Notes: generated by a model from the letters alone, not told the origin. Counted from the stretch's first letter, positions 46,302-58,977 are shown. The stretch is DNA of 64,000 nucleotides from Pseudevernia furfuracea (GCA_022315425.1 JAIUPT010000036.1:434001-498000); one strand, 5' to 3'. Made by a program: numbers and translations.

Positions 46302-46976
46302 ATGGGTAACACGTATAGTCCAAGCAGCAGAGATGCTTCCGAACTAGAGACTGAAATGCTCATCATCACACCTTTTCGTTTCCTAGATCTGCCTCCCGAG
46401 ATACGCCTTGCAATCTATCCCCAAAGACTGTTTACTGAGCAACCTCTGCACTGGATAGGGTCAAATCTTACATCAGACCACACAGCCTTTTCCTTCCTTG
46501 CTGCATACCTACCAAAATTTCCAGGCACGAGAAAAGGATGGCCAATAGCAACGACGCGGCGCGCAGTAAGCTCATACGTCTCAACACCAAGAACAACGAC
46601 AATAGCACTTCTACTTACCTGTAAGAAAATCTATCGCGAAGCCATAGAGCTCTTCTACAAGAACAACACCTTCGTGATCCGGCCAATGAAAATCGGCTTC
46701 CGCCCAATCCTGCGACAACAACCGCTTCTCTTACTCGTTCAGCGGTTGTGTATCCAATACAAAGACACGGACGAACCTTTCACTTTTGAACCCAATGAGT
46801 TCATCGACTCTGTCGATGCCACCATCGGCACTTGCCTGCAGAATATTAACGACTGTTGTCCCAACCTCAAGAGTCTCACCATTCGCGGCATTCCAGATCC
46901 AGCAAAGGTCTTTTGGCATGCATGGCTACGCTCAAATCCGGAACTAGCCGCTGAAGACGATGGTCCATTTCATTGA
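46302..46976 (+). CDS. F-box-like / 2EXR-type fungal protein
   Basis: 224-residue protein from ATG 46302 (MGNTYSPSS); the open frame upstream has no ATG. The N-terminal FRFLDLPPEIRLAIY is the F-box-like start common to large fungal families (2EXR, DUF7730). LLLTCKKIYREAIELFYKNNTF is the usual second motif, followed by a leucine-rich stretch (IGTCLQNINDCCPNLKSLTI). Members are thought to act as substrate receptors, but most are uncharacterised. It is single exon and slightly short for the family. The C-terminus ends cleanly at a stop. Confidence 0.72.
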   Translation: MGNTYSPSSRDASELETEMLIITPFRFLDLPPEIRLAIYPQRLFTEQPLHWIGSNLTSDHTAFSFLAAYLPKFPGTRKGWPIATTRRAVSSYVSTPRTTTIALLLTCKKIYREAIELFYKNNTFVIRPMKIGFRPILRQQPLLLLVQRLCIQYKDTDEPFTFEPNEFIDSVDATIGTCLQNINDCCPNLKSLTIRGIPDPAKVFWHAWLRSNPELAAEDDGPFH

Positions 46977-47998
46977 AGTCCTCCAGCGCGCATATGTCAC
47001 CACAATCTCATGTCTTCGACACGCCATCGTATGTGAGGAGGTACTTTAGGCATTGATGGGAGACATGCATCGGAGCGGTCGCCGGCGTTGAGGGATGATG
47101 GACAGGCTTGTGGTTGAACAGATCTGGGCTGAACAGGGAAACAGTGGTAATCTGACACAACATCGACGGCGGTCAGAGCAATCGCTTTCACCTTAGAACA
47201 TCGAAGTGTGTAGACCATATTAATCAACACTTCTGTACTTTCTTGTTACGATTTCCGAGTGATCGTGCGAACTGGGTGTATACAATCTTATAAACACACT
47301 AGGCTGCATGTTTTAACTCTGATATCTTCCTAAAAGATCCCTGATCCACCCACGAGCAAAGCATCGAACATTCAGGCGCTTGCATCAGATACAGCAATGG
47401 GGTAGCCAATCTTGGACATGGAATCGGCCTAACAGCTCGCTAGGAAATAAATTTGAATACGGGGATCAATTTCAACACGCATGATTAGACTACTAGTGCA
47501 CGAAAGACTGTAGATAGTGCCTTTATATCCTGATTTAGAGATGAAAGAATGATCAGTGCTTAGGATAAAAGGGTTGTAAGGGGAGAAGATCTGGTACGCG
47601 GCTGGGAACCTGAGCCGTAAGATCTCTAATTTCTTCTAACTTCTAGAATTATGGCTATGGATGTCTTAGAAGTGATACGGGGTTAAAGTACTATGCGTGA
47701 GACTGTTGAGGGGCTGACAAAATGGTAGACGGTCAATAATATGCACGACCACCTCTGAGAGTTGGGCTTCTAGTTCGATTTGTGGGAATGTATTCGGTTC
47801 CAAAGTCTCTGTTGGTTGTCGTGAAATGTTCTAATTGGTCTCGTGTTTTATCTTGATCCACACCTTCTTGCTAGAAAAGATGATCAAAAAGCCTGGACCC
47901 TATCAGTTTTTCACTGAAACTGGTCTTGAGCCGATCCATACAATCTCCGTGCCTTCCTAATGAGTAATCGCTGGTTCAACCCACATGGGCAAGTGTCC
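46977..47998. other. Intergenic, no supportable gene
   Basis: AT-rich in places. No coding, RNA or repeat feature seen. Confidence 0.5.
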
Positions 47999-48474
47999 CT
48001 AGTCAGATTCATCTTCAGAGTCTTCATCTCCATCTGACTGGGTGAACTTAGCCATTTTCACTCGGTCAATACAATCGTTGTGCAGGCACCCGTTTCGGCA
48101 GTAGAGTTCGAGAGCATCAGAACCAAGAGCCTCGACCAGTCCTCTGATACTGTAAAATAAGCCAGCAATATGTTGCAAGCAATCTCTTTGAAATTCGGTC
48201 CATCTCTTCTCCACGTAGTGACTTCCAATTCCTAGAAAAGGTCAGGGCGCCGCATAGTTTGACAATAGTAAGAACGAATGAGAATCGTAACGTACCTGCG
48301 ATCACGAACACGAAGACTATCCACTGCCGCCGAACCAGTATCATGCGACACGATTTTTACGCCGGTAATCCTCCGTCGGAGAGATCGTCTACACCAGCAT
48401 TCAAACATCTCATTCCTCAAGAGAGACAAAACACGCGGTTCCCACCCCCCCGAGACAATTAGATCCAAAATCAT
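47999..48474 (-). CDS. Small hypothetical protein, two exons
   Basis: Exon 48474-48296 (MILDLIVSGGWEP) ends at a GTACGT donor. A 74-bp intron with a CCTGAC branch-like site leads to exon 48221-47999. The acceptor after TTGGAAG keeps frame and joins VRDR to SHYVEKRW; the nearer TCTAG acceptor would not. The product has 133 residues, with Cys/Arg clusters (FECWCRRSLRRR), a central helix (LQHIAGLFYSIRGLVEALG), a Cys-rich CRNGCLHNDC and an acidic tail (GDEDSEDESD). Family not recognised. Confidence 0.45.
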
Positions 48475-49843
48475 TGACCCATCGTGTACAACCGTAGATC
48501 TAATCCCCGTGGATCATGACCACTTTCCCCAGAGTGCCTTCACCACACACAAGCCTCCCACAGCACGAAAGCCAGCGAACTCCGTCTTCTCTCAGACCGC
48601 AGATGCTTTCCCCCGTGCACGATTTCAAGCGCGCCCCTTCTTCAAGAGTCGATTAGATGGAGGGCCCTTCTGAGGAATGACGCGTGTGGTAAAAGGGCCA
48701 GATGGTTTCTCTCCGCACAGTGTGGCCAAAGGGATTGATGGCGCAGAACTGATCAGTACCACTGTGCCGAGGAAGTTATGAATTTTTCGAGGTATATATA
48801 TATATGAATGGTATGTACCCCGCGTCGGAAGTTCCATTTCTATTCTGCTGCGACGAATACCGCTGACGGTTCTTCAGGTGCCTTTTCTGCCCAAGAGGGT
48901 ATCCAAAGCGTTCGTTGATTGAAAGAGAGTTGTAGTTCGTGTTGCTTGTGCGAGCAGTCTTTTGAAAGATGCTGGGTTTATAGCCCGCCGTAGATGAGAT
49001 ATGTATCAAGACGTGAGTGGGGGCAATCTTTTTATTCGGTAGGTTTACATTGGGGGAATCGCATATCTTGCGGTATGTGTTTATCCTGGTATGGGTCTGG
49101 TATCCCCGGGGTTAGATATGTGATGAGGAGGAGGAAGAAGAAGAAGAAGAAGGAAGGGGGGTTGCACGAAGGGACAAGATCTGGTTGGTAAGAGTTGTCG
49201 GAAGAGGTACCCCAGGGTATTGGAACATGTTGTTTTCACACATCATAGTTTTTCTCTTCCTTCGATCCCCAGGAGACGCTGGTAATCAGAAGCCGAGAGT
49301 TCGTGGAAGCATCAAAACAGGAAACAGGAAAATACGATTTCAGCTCACGTATACAGCCAACTGCTCGGGTACCTCTGTAATTCCAGACCGCAAATGCTGT
49401 GTGTGAAGGCAGGATTTGCCGGTGACGTACTTGAAAACATTGCGGAAGGAAGGCGTGGCTAACCCGGTGGTATTTAGGTCTACTGTGGGGTTCTTACGAC
49501 CGCAGCTGCAACTGCCTCCATAGAGATTATGTTCTACATGCGTTTCTGCCCGCGAGACGTAACATTACTTGTATAGCTTGTTTATGCTGGTCCGAAAAAC
49601 CATTTTGCTATAAGCCACTCTGCGCAGCCTTCAATTGGTCCCCGAAGCTGACACTTAAAACGTCATCCCGACTATTCATCGTCCAGATAATCGTTGTAAG
49701 CGCTCTTGGTTGTTACCAATTACAATGCAAATTTATGATCGCTGTAATCCGTAATCTGAGCGTAAGAAACAACACGGTGTCATCACGCAGGCCTCCCTCT
49801 CCTTTCACGTCGTTCAGTCACATTCGAACCACTACATAGTAAC
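48475..49843. other. Intergenic, no supportable gene
   Basis: Contains a TA run (48793-48804) and an AGG/AAG-rich run (49126-49155). Plus-strand frames here are short and unsupported. Confidence 0.45.
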
Positions 49844-51206
49844 TCACACGCCGTTCGGCGCACCATTCACACCGACTGCAATCTTTTCCGGGTAACCAGC
49901 TTCCATAGGCACCGAGTGGGGCACCATCTTCTTCATCGGACGTGCATCGGGCGTGGGTTCCGTAAGCGGCGTTGACAAGCCAACACGGTCAAGAGTGCTG
50001 TAGCTCCCTACATCGCCGTTGGTGTCGGCGTGGGTGATGAGTTCCTTTCGCCGGGTATCAACGAGTAGGCGAATGAGATCCGGACGCATGTAGTGGCCAC
50101 CAAAGTCGGCGAGGGCCTTGGGCAGGTGTGCCTCATCGAGGTCGATCTATTTGGGAGAAGAGCAACATTACCAAGTTGATCTAGTATCTTGGCACATGCA
50201 CTACGAGAACAGGGTCATCATGCTTACATTCACGAATACCAATCCCTCAAAATCCTTGGGGGGTTTGGCCAAAAGGCTACCGTCAGGACCATAGATCCTG
50301 GTGTGCCCGTTGTAGCACTCGGGTTTCTCGACTTCGACGCCCGGGGGTGTGTTCTTGGCAACGCCCTCTTGAGACAGGCGCTGGAATGGCGCAAGCACAT
50401 AAGTGCAAGTTTCAATGGCATAAGCTGGACTGACGATGTCAGAATTGGGGTCGCTGACATTGGTGTAGGGGTCTGGATAATTAAGAGTGGTCTTGTCTGG
50501 GTAGATGGGCCATGCTGCGATGTGGACCTGGGAGAAGATCGTATCAGACCAAGCAGCAGATACACTCGGTACTAAGTAATGAGGTTTACCTGCTCCCCAA
50601 GACTAGCTGAATATGCCTTCAAGAAGGGATTCATGTTCTCCCAGCAGTTTAGCTGTCCAACCCGACCGATATCAGTGTCTACGACGGGCTCAAAGGTGTC
50701 TCCAGCCCCATCGCCAAAGACGAGCTTCTCGACATGCGTTGGCTTGATCTTTCGTCGATGGTTAAGGATGTCCCCCGTTGGTCCAATGAGGACTTGAGCG
50801 AGATGTAGAGTCGCCATGTCAATCTCGCTGTAGCCCATGGAGACGTAGATGCCGTTCTCGCGGGCCGCCGCTCGAATTCGACGCATTTCGTTAGAATCCG
50901 ATGGTAGACTATTCTCACGGTAGGATTTAAGGAAGGGCAGAGACTGCTGGTAATTGATCTTCCACATCCAGTACGGATAACCCGGAATCCCTACACGGTT
51001 CTGTTAGTGGTGATAAAGCGAACGCAGATTCAGCCCCGCGCAGATTGAGACAACATACAAACTTCGGGGAAAGCAAGAAGCTTGCACCCCGCCTTGCCAG
51101 CTTCGTTAATCCAGTATATGGTTTTCTGGACTGATGCTTCTAGATCGAACCAACCAGGCTCGGCGGTGACAGCCGCAGCCTTGTACTTCTTGATCTGAGC
51201 AGGCAT
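49844..51206 (-). CDS. Nitrilase / cyanide hydratase family enzyme
   Basis: Carbon-nitrogen hydrolase of 383 residues in four exons: 51206-51059, 50990-50590, 50527-50228 and 50146-49844. The first intron (GTATGT donor, CACTAAC branch) joins FPEV to WIPGYPYW. The catalytic triad is visible: Glu48 (LLAFPEVW), Lys132 (RRKIKPTHVE) and Cys165 (GQLNCWENMNP). A YNGHTRIYGPDGSLL block and a HYMRPDLIRLLVDTRRKEL block are typical of fungal nitrilases and cyanide hydratases. Members turn nitriles into acids or cyanide into formamide; which reaction applies cannot be told from sequence alone. The length is normal for the family and all key residues are present. Confidence 0.93.
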
Positions 51207-52803
51207 CTTCCGTGCTTTTGGCGATAATCACGTTGCCGGCTACTTTCGTGATATGCTGGTTCTTTCGGTGCTATTTACTTTGCTAAGATTGCAGTTGGAA
51301 GGTTGGCGGTTTTGCTCCTCTTTAAGTAGTCGAACGCCTCTTAGAAGTGGCAAGAGGAAGATAAGGAGATAAGACGTCACTGACCGAGAGCAATGTTATC
51401 ACGGGCTTTGATAAAATTTTGTACTCCATCCTGTCTGCAAACGCCGTGATATGCATTTGTCTGATGTGTGGTGTTAGAACAGGCTATCCCAGGAGACGCC
51501 CCGCAGCAAAGCATTCTCAATAGGGCGACTCTCATGAAGATCGTGTGCGGAAGAAGCTGTGGGGACTGAACCATTGGTAGGGATAGCTCAGTGGTTAACG
51601 CATGGTGATCAGACTGTTTCCCCAGAAAGACAGCCGGCAGTGGTGTAGGAGAGGGATTCTGATAAGGCGGGGCAGCCACTCAGACACGCACAAATTATAT
51701 AGTGCGTGAGAGAGAGGGGTGTAGTTTGAAGGTGTGCATTATGCATCCAATCATGCTGGGGGTGCATATCAGCTATCAACCACTGTTCCCCGGATCTGCG
51801 AGTCTGACGTTTCAAGCTAGCCTCAATTGGATGGCTGGCTAGCGGGGTTTATCTCCGCGGGATCTCTGCGTTCAGTAAGCGCAAAAGAAATCAGTATCGG
51901 AAGAGTGCATGGGAGTTACAAAGGATTCGCAATTACTTCACCCCCCATCTTTGGCTGATGAATTACCCCGCTCGGATCAAGCCGAACATCTGTCTGTGCA
52001 TTGCACAATTAATGGTGCCACGCACTTACCTCGCCAGCTCGGTAATTGACCCTTAAGGGAAAGAGAGAAATTATGGCCTCCACCAAAGGAGAACCATCGA
52101 CACTGATCGCTCTAACCTCCTACCACATCCACACGCTGGAGAGTCCACTGACGATTATCTTATTTTGTCCACGATCGCGTAAGCTCCCCTTTATTAGTCT
52201 TTGGAATACACCTTCTCGTGCAAACACCACTCCGCTTAAGACTCCTTCAGGTGCCGTACCTTGTGCTGGCTGCTGACAAGGTGAATCGATTTTGAAAACC
52301 CCAATGTACCACTGCAATATCCACTATCTAGCCAAAGTCGCCCTGCGAAATGAGCAGATCACTGTTTTTGACGCGACCCAAAATGAATACAATTCTGTCA
52401 TGGCTTGTCAGATTCGGCATGCTCACAAAGTAAACCCACTATCCATTGCATTATATCGCCGCGCTTCCTTCGATGTCGAGATCTGACCATTCATCTACCG
52501 TTTGGCCTTGCTGGCTAAGAAAGGAAGAAATGGAAAATTGCGGCCAGGAAGTATTTCTTCGTGGTCTGGGGTAAGATTGATGGCAGCCAGGCGCGCTAAA
52601 TACTGCGGGTTGTTTTTAATCATGAAGTTTTCTGGAGTGGCTTGCTCTTGGCATCTATTAGTCCGAAGGAGAGGGAAAGAACTCGAAAATGCAGCATTAT
52701 ACGGCTCCTATTTGTCATCTATAGCAGAGCCCCTCATGAATTTCGAGCTCAAGAAACAGAGTCTTCGATGTTGAGAGTGTGATACCGCCGCAGTGAGGGT
52801 CTT
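51207..52803. other. Intergenic, no supportable gene
   Basis: Holds the nitrilase promoter side. The stretch near 51576-51650 begins like a tRNA D-arm but lacks a T-arm. Frames of up to 100 codons have no domains. Confidence 0.45.
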
Positions 52804-55800
52804 TCATTCTTCCGAATCGTTCTCATCCTCCTCACTTTCTTCCTCCGAGTCCTTCGCTTTCTTGCCCTTCTTCTTCTTCTTTGGTGCGTCCTCCTCGCTG
52901 GAGGAATCCTTCTTCCCAGCCTTGCCCTTCTTCCGTCCCTTCGATTTCGGAGTACTCACATCCCAATTCTCGAACCTTTCATGCAAATGTTGCGCTCTCT
53001 CACCCTCATTCGACCCACCATGCGTATCCTTGAGGTACTGATCAAACTCGCGCGATGCTTTTTCCACTTTTTCAAAACGGGCCTTAGTCAGTTTGGCCGT
53101 CTTTGTTTTTCCGATTTTCAGGTCCCACTCAGCGAGAGCGATAGCGGTCTGGAATGCATTGCGGATCTGGCGGCCATTCCAACGGCCCGTGTTATCCTTT
53201 TTCGCTTTTCTGTACTGCTTCTCGGCGAATTCCATGATTTCGTCTTCCTCAATGTCGACATGTTTGAGGTTCTCGTGTGTACGTGCTAAATTCATCTTCC
53301 ATACTTTGAGGGTTGGCGTCAGTTTGAGCTCGGGGTAGTATAAACTTAGGTGGATGCGAGATTTAAAGGCGTCGTCGAAAGTACCGACTCTGTTAGTGGT
53401 GAGAAAGAGAATACCAGCATAGTACTCTAGGACTCTCAAAAAGACTACTTTCGTTAGCTGTGGTGCCAGACGTGTTCGTGCATTCAAACACACCTGAAAC
53501 CAATGCATTTCGTTTCAAATCCAATCTGTCTCGCTTTGCCAGAAACACATCAGCTTCGTCGAGCAGCAATACACAACCCCATTTGTGGGCCAGCTGAAAA
53601 CATCTGTCAAGGTTATACTCCACCTCCCCTGCGCTTTCGCCAATATCACCGCAGGTCATAGCAAACAGCGGCCGATGCGTGAATTCCGCCACACATTCTG
53701 CTGTCGAAGTTTTTCCGACCCCTGGCGCACCGTGGAGCAGAACGATCAGACCTTTGCCCTTTCCTCGGACTAGATCCACATTGTGCTGGACTTCCGGCTT
53801 CTCGCCATCGCTTGACGATTGCTTGAAATGTGTTTCGACCAAGGCTTGGACAATATCTTGGTGACCCTCGGGCAGAACTAATTTTTTGAAGTTGTCTTGC
53901 TCAGGTGGCATGACATCGCAGACCTTATCAATATCTAGACGTGCTGTCCCGGCCTCATTGTCAGTGATTTGTTACTCATTTCGAACTAGGAGGTTCTTAC
54001 CCCATTTCCGACTGCGAAGCACGAAACCAAATACGCGGTACGGAAGTAGCATGAATTGATGCTCACGAAGTTCGACTTCTCCGAACGGGCGGTTCACAAT
54101 CTCCTCGCTTGTAACATACTGCTTACTTTGCTGACGGGCGAACTTCTGATGGTTGAAGAGATAGTTGTTCCTAAGATTGTTACAGATCCCGCAATCCTGA
54201 CGATCACAATTGGAGTGTACTTCGGTGATCTCTCTTTCATCTGGCTCAGTAGGCTGGGTCATGCCCAGGGTCGGCATCCACTGCGCCTTGTCCGGGCGCT
54301 GGTCCGAAGGAACAATCGCTGCCATGTGACAATCAATGATAACTTGACTGTCAACCTCTTCAGGTGGGTCGTCCAATGTTCGTCCTGTATACGTCCGGTG
54401 CGCGATCGTTGACAATGAGCATAACTGAACATACTTTCTGCCACGCTCTGCCAAAACCGATTTCAAATCCCGATTCGCAACGCCACTAAGCGATTCTGGA
54501 TAGACGGCCAAACGATTGACAGGCGTCTTGCCCTCATACTTAGGAATCGTAATGCTTCTCAATATAGCGCCAAAATTGGTTCCGTCAAAGTCATAGTAGA
54601 AGCAGTCGACTACGAAAGGGCTGTGCCCACCCGACGTTTGGAAAAAAGATTCAGGTTCCTCATCATCGTTAGGTCTTTTCACTTGAGATTCGATCAATAG
54701 CTTTCGCCCACCCGTAGTGGCTAGGACTGCAAGGGCCTGCAGTCGTTGATCCTGAGAAGCCAGAACCATATCGCCCGGTTTGAAGAGATAGCCCAAGTCT
54801 TCATAGGCAATTTCTTTCAGCGTTTTATTGCTAATCTTAGAACATAGTTCCGTTTTCGTTCGGAGATCGTTGTCCATGACTGCAACCAAGGTCGTCCAGG
54901 ACTGGAGGAGAAATTCAGCTTTCGCGACATCAGCGCGCTTCAGCTCTTCTTCCGTCATTGACCTTCGCAGTTGCATGCATGCCCGATACCATGATAATCC
55001 TTCCTCCTTCAGCAATGTCGCTGCTTTTTGTCTACTGACCTGGCAATCCTCGACGACAGCCAGGATATCTTCGCCAAAAAGATCGTCTTCGTCAACTTCT
55101 TCTTCTTCGTCTTCTTTTTCGTTTTTGTCACTGCCATGCGCAGTCTCAGCACCATTTGCAGCCTCTGCGGCCTTCTCGCTAGTCTGACTTTCAACGCCAG
55201 CGCTAGGGGGGTCTTTCGTTTCAGCATTCTCAACAGCACCCCCAGAAATCTGAGCCGCCTGCTGGCTTTTGGCATGCGTCTCTTTATTTACATCGATCTC
55301 TCCTACCGCTTCTATGTCACTATTTCCAGAATCTATAGCCACATCTTCTCCACGGCTTTTCTTTTCCAGCACGGCGACATGATCCCTGAGCTTTTGTTCA
55401 TAAGTAGTGAAGAAGGTGAATGGCGCCAAAAACACACTTTCTGTTTCCTCTCCTGTAACATTATCAAGCTCCGCAAGGAGGCGACCACAGTTGATCCTAA
55501 TACGCTCTGGTGATGTTGTTGCGGTGTCCAAGAGACGCCCCGCTGGCTTCTGCGTACCAGATGCATCTAACTGGTGGTCTTTATCTAGAACGACATCCAT
55601 GTTATCTCTAACCAATACGTCGATAAGATGACGTTGCCCTTTTTTCTTATAGTCCGTATCGCTGACCCTGTTAATGCTGTTGAGTAGTTTGAATTTTTCA
55701 AGAGGGTCCTTCTTCACCACGGTGGTCTGAACAGATGAGCTTTGAGACGGCTTTTTGTCCACTTCGAAAGACTTGACTTTCATTTCCAAAGCCCTCACAC

Positions 55801-56167
55801 GGTCTTCCATCAGCCGGGTATAACGGGCCATATTCTGTCTTTGCCTGGGGGCTCTCGAAATTCTATCTTCGAGCGGTTCATCTGAGTCACTTGTGTCGTC
55901 CGATTCTGGACGACTCCGCGCGGAACGAGGCCGAGATCTGGTTCTTGGTGGTTCTGACGGGACATTGCACGGCACTTCGCCATTCTGTTTCTCTAGACTA
56001 TCGCCCTCTCTTTTTGGCTCTTCGCTCGTTGACGAGTTGGACAGAGTCGAAAGTACCGTGGTAGCCGCTGTTGCCCTGAGGGAGTCACTGACGCTGGAGC
56101 CGTTGGATTCATTTAGGGGTTGGCTTGGAGCGTTGACATTCTCAGTCCCCGCATCATGCAAAGCCAT
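52804..56167 (-). CDS. Large fungal AAA+ ATPase
   Basis: About 1086 residues from ATG 56167 (MALHDAG; an upstream in-frame ATG at 56209 is less likely). Exons: 56167-54001, 53943-53494 and 53447-52804; introns of 57 and 46 bp keep frame. Residues 1-130 are disordered and Ser/Arg-rich, then a coiled segment, an acidic stretch (EKEDEEEEVDEDDLFGED) and the long conserved N-terminal region typical of fungal proteins with this ATPase. The AAA domain has Walker A GAPGVGKT (about 794-801), Walker B VLLLDEADVF and LFLTTNRV before the arginine-finger region. The tail is Lys/Glu/Ser low complexity (KKKKKGKKAK). Substrate unknown; nuclear or cytosolic by composition. Confidence 0.87.
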
Positions 56168-56435
56168 GCTCGGAGGAGAGGCGACGGCGAGATGTATAAT
56201 GCAGCGCAATCAAAGAGGAGGACAATCAAAGAGGAGGATTGGGCGGATATCAAGTGATTACGGAGAGGAATCTTTGATGAGGAAAAGAAACTGTCTGGAA
56301 AAGTACCTTAGGTAGAATGACAAATATATGTTGTACTTTTCAGCCTTATGCGAACTTCAGATCCCGGTCTCTTTGAGATCAAACTCTGCATGAATAGTGG
56401 GTTTAATTCTTCCTCGGCGCCGTAAAGCGGAACAT

Positions 56436-56568
56436 TGTTGAAGATAGTGGCAATCAGCCCTATCTACTAGCGGCTTGGCAACGGCACACACTTGATGGGT
56501 TTCACACTCCATGTATTCTTACCTCCTTAGAGCATTATCTAGACGGCCTGATGGCCTGTTATTCAACA
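56436..56568 (+). repeat. Left LTR of the non-autonomous element
   Basis: 133 bp, TG...CA ends. At the five sites that differ from the right LTR it has GG or CC where the right copy has GA or TC. Confidence 0.95.
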
Positions 56569-56580
56569 GGTTATGAGCCC
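56569..56580 (+). other. Primer-binding site matching the initiator tRNA-Met anticodon arm
   Basis: GGTTATGAGCCC starts directly after the left LTR. It is the reverse complement of GGGCTCATAACC, the anticodon stem-loop of eukaryotic initiator tRNA-Met. Copia in Drosophila and Ty5 in yeast are known to prime from a half molecule of this tRNA, cut in the anticodon loop. The match here points to the same mode. Confidence 0.8.
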
Positions 56581-57453
56581 GGGTTAGCGCTGATCTCTCC
56601 CATAGCCGGCTGGCTGTGGCAGCTGCCTGACAAGCAGAGCTAGGTAAGGAAAGAGATCTAGCACCAGCTAAAGTCCATCGGGGGTGACAGCAAGTTCATC
56701 GGGGGTGGACTTGTCATAGGAGTGGGATCCTCGCCTGTGGCCAAAGAAACCTGAGGAGTGGGATTCTCGCCTCTGGCCAGAGCAACCTAGGGAGCAAACG
56801 TTGACACTTCCTTTACCCGGGGTAAAAAGCCCACTGGGTGGGCAACACGAAACACCCTTCTTCTTCTCTCGACAATCATTCGAAATCAGACGTTACGAAG
56901 ACCATTCGAATCCTCTTATCAATCTTCGAACCTGATACTCGACGGTCATTCGATTTCCACAGTGAGCCTGCTACGAAACGGCATTCTTTCGACACACATG
57001 CATGCATTGATTTTTTTTTCGATTCTCAGCAGCCTCTTTCTTCGATTCTCAACAGAATGATTCTACAGTCTCTAAGAGAGTACGATACGATATCTCAATC
57101 TCAAATTCATTTCCTCCCACCCCGCCCTACATCAATTCAATAGGGGGAGCCATCAAGCTACGTCGAGGCCCAGGGGGAGCCGTCCCAGGGGGAGCCGTTC
57201 TCAATGGGAGCCACCATATTCAAGTTGCAGGCCCACCCATTCTTCTTAGGGTACGACCGCCTCTTTTGATTCGCAGCTCGACAACTCCGCCTGTAATCTA
57301 ATCTTTCTCACCCTTCGTTATCTCGTCAAGCTCATACGGAACGATCGAGGGGGAGAGGGGGTGAAGCGGAAGGTATTGAAGTGACACCCTTATGAGAGGA
57401 GCGAGAGTGACGATCTGGTGAAGCGGAAGGTCACTGAAGTGAAGTGTTGTTAT

Positions 57454-57604
57454 CTGGAGAAGAGCTTGGAGAGCACTGGCAAGGGGCTACAGGGTAGTCA
57501 GACAATATCCTCAGTGTCCCACGGGCAGGATCACTTGCCAGGGGGAGTCTACCTGGAGAAGAGCTTGGAGAACACCGGCAAGAGGCTACAGGGTAGTCAG
57601 ACAA
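57454..57604 (+). repeat. 52-bp direct repeat inside the LTR element
   Basis: Copies at 57454-57505 and 57553-57604 begin CTGGAGAAGAGCTTGGAGA and end GGGTAGTCAGACAA, with three mismatches. They are separated by 47 bp. Confidence 0.85.
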
Positions 57605-57805
57605 ATTCTCAGCATCTCAACACGTCAAGATCTCGATTTCTCGGTTTCTCGATTTCAACAGAGATCACTCGATCACATCCTTCTTCTACTACGGCTATGG
57701 CTTTCATTCTCGACGTCATGTCTACTTTCGAGGACACCTTCCGGGCTACTGCACTCTATATCGCCGTCATCACTGACTAATATAGAGGGTCTGATCGAGG
57801 GGGAG

Positions 57806-57938
57806 TGTTGAAGATAGTGACAATCAGCCCTATCTACTAGCGGCTTGACAACGGCACACACTTGATGGGTTTCACACTTCATGTATTCTTACCTTCTTAG
57901 AGCATTATCTAGACGGCCTGATGGTCTGTTATTCAACA
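57806..57938 (+). repeat. Right LTR of the non-autonomous element
   Basis: 133 bp, preceded by the purine tract at 57794-57805. Same length as the left LTR and as the solo LTR at 3627. Confidence 0.95.
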
Positions 57939-57943
57939 AACAT

Positions 57944-58204
57944 GAAACATAGCACAAGACAACGATGCCGCCTTGAAAAGCTCGAGAATGCGACCTTGAC
58001 CATTCGGGATCATTTTAGCCCAGTGACAGACGACTCAACTTGAACATGATGTCGTACTACCCTACACTCTTTTTCGGATCTGCAAACAAGTTTTCTCGGG
58101 GGAAGAGTGACCGAGCAGTGGACAGCGCTGTGCGACGCAGAAGGATTGAGGGGCAGTACGACTAGCTTGAGGGGTGGACAATTGGAACCAATAATTCTTC
58201 GCTA
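57944..58204. other. Short unique stretch between two transposons
   Basis: Normal base composition, with CC and GG present. No gene seen. It makes a useful contrast with the decayed DNA to the right. Confidence 0.5.
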
Positions 58205-58977
58205 CAACAGACTTTTCGCTTAATTAATAGTCACCCGCACGCACTTTCTACCACTATGAACTACTTTCTACTATTATTCAATAATCACTTGACTAAATGA
58301 CTTCAAATTTGAGACAGTAGTTATTTATATAGTAGTGTACAAGTTCTAGTCATGAAAATCATTGTCGTCTTTCGTATCCTTCACACGCTTTATTCTTATA
58401 CATAATTTCCTATATCACTTGTTCACCCTTTTCATGTTCAGATTTTTTCATTTATCGTTTCAGATCTCAATTGTACGTTTCTTAGTTGTCGAGACGTATA
58501 GTCGCTTAGAAATCTTGCGCTTTAGATGATATCAATATGACTTAATTTAATTCAAATTCGAAGAATTTGTAGATCACGAAAGCACGATGAGATACGAAAT
58601 TTTAAGAAGTTTCTCTTGTTGTCACGCATTATGACTTAATATATCGTTCTAAATCAGAAAACATTTCTTATACTTGATAATCACTTCATAAATAAATGAA
58701 ATTAATCGAGACAATAACACGTATGTTTAATATCGATATTAATTAATATCTTCTTTGAAGTTTTTATTTCTCTTAAGCAGTATCTCTTCAGACTTCGAAA
58801 TGCGTTTAAGACGTTTACTTTTGAGTTTCTTAGCTTGCTTCGTTAGAAAATGTTTCTTAACAATCTATTGTTGAGTTAGATAGTTCGCATTTCGATCATT
58901 AAGATTCTTCTGAGCTTCGTGTCGTTTTAAAGCGATCTCTTTACTGAATATAAAGCTAAGATCAAGTAATTCTAAGA
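58205..58977 (-). mobile_element. Decayed mariner copy, interrupted by Copia
   Basis: It starts CAACAGACTTTTCGCTTAAT after a TA and can be aligned along its length with the left half of the mariner at 41326. Most differences are C-to-T or G-to-A, chiefly in CC/GG and CA/TG, giving many stops in the transposase frame. The alignment ends at 58977, where the Copia LTR begins. The other half would lie beyond the Copia insert, outside the window. Confidence 0.9.

Larger units (their letters stand above)
56436..57938 (+). mobile_element. Non-autonomous LTR retrotransposon, 1503 bp
   Basis: Two 133-bp LTRs (56436-56568 and 57806-57938) start TGTTGAAGATAG and end TTATTCAACA. AACAT lies on both sides (56431-56435 and 57939-57943), a perfect 5-bp target duplication. 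A primer-binding site follows the left LTR and a purine tract (GAGGGGGAG) precedes the right LTR. The 1237-bp inside codes for no gag or pol, so it depends on another element. The LTRs differ at five sites. Confidence 0.95.

Noticed and set aside
51576..51650. tRNA-like start (GGGATAGCTCAGTGGTTAACGC)
   Set aside because: The D-arm looks right, but no T-arm (GGTTCGA-type) or closing acceptor stem follows at the right distance.
57418..57780. 120-codon frame inside the LTR element
   Set aside because: Consists largely of the internal 52-bp direct repeat; no gag or pol similarity.
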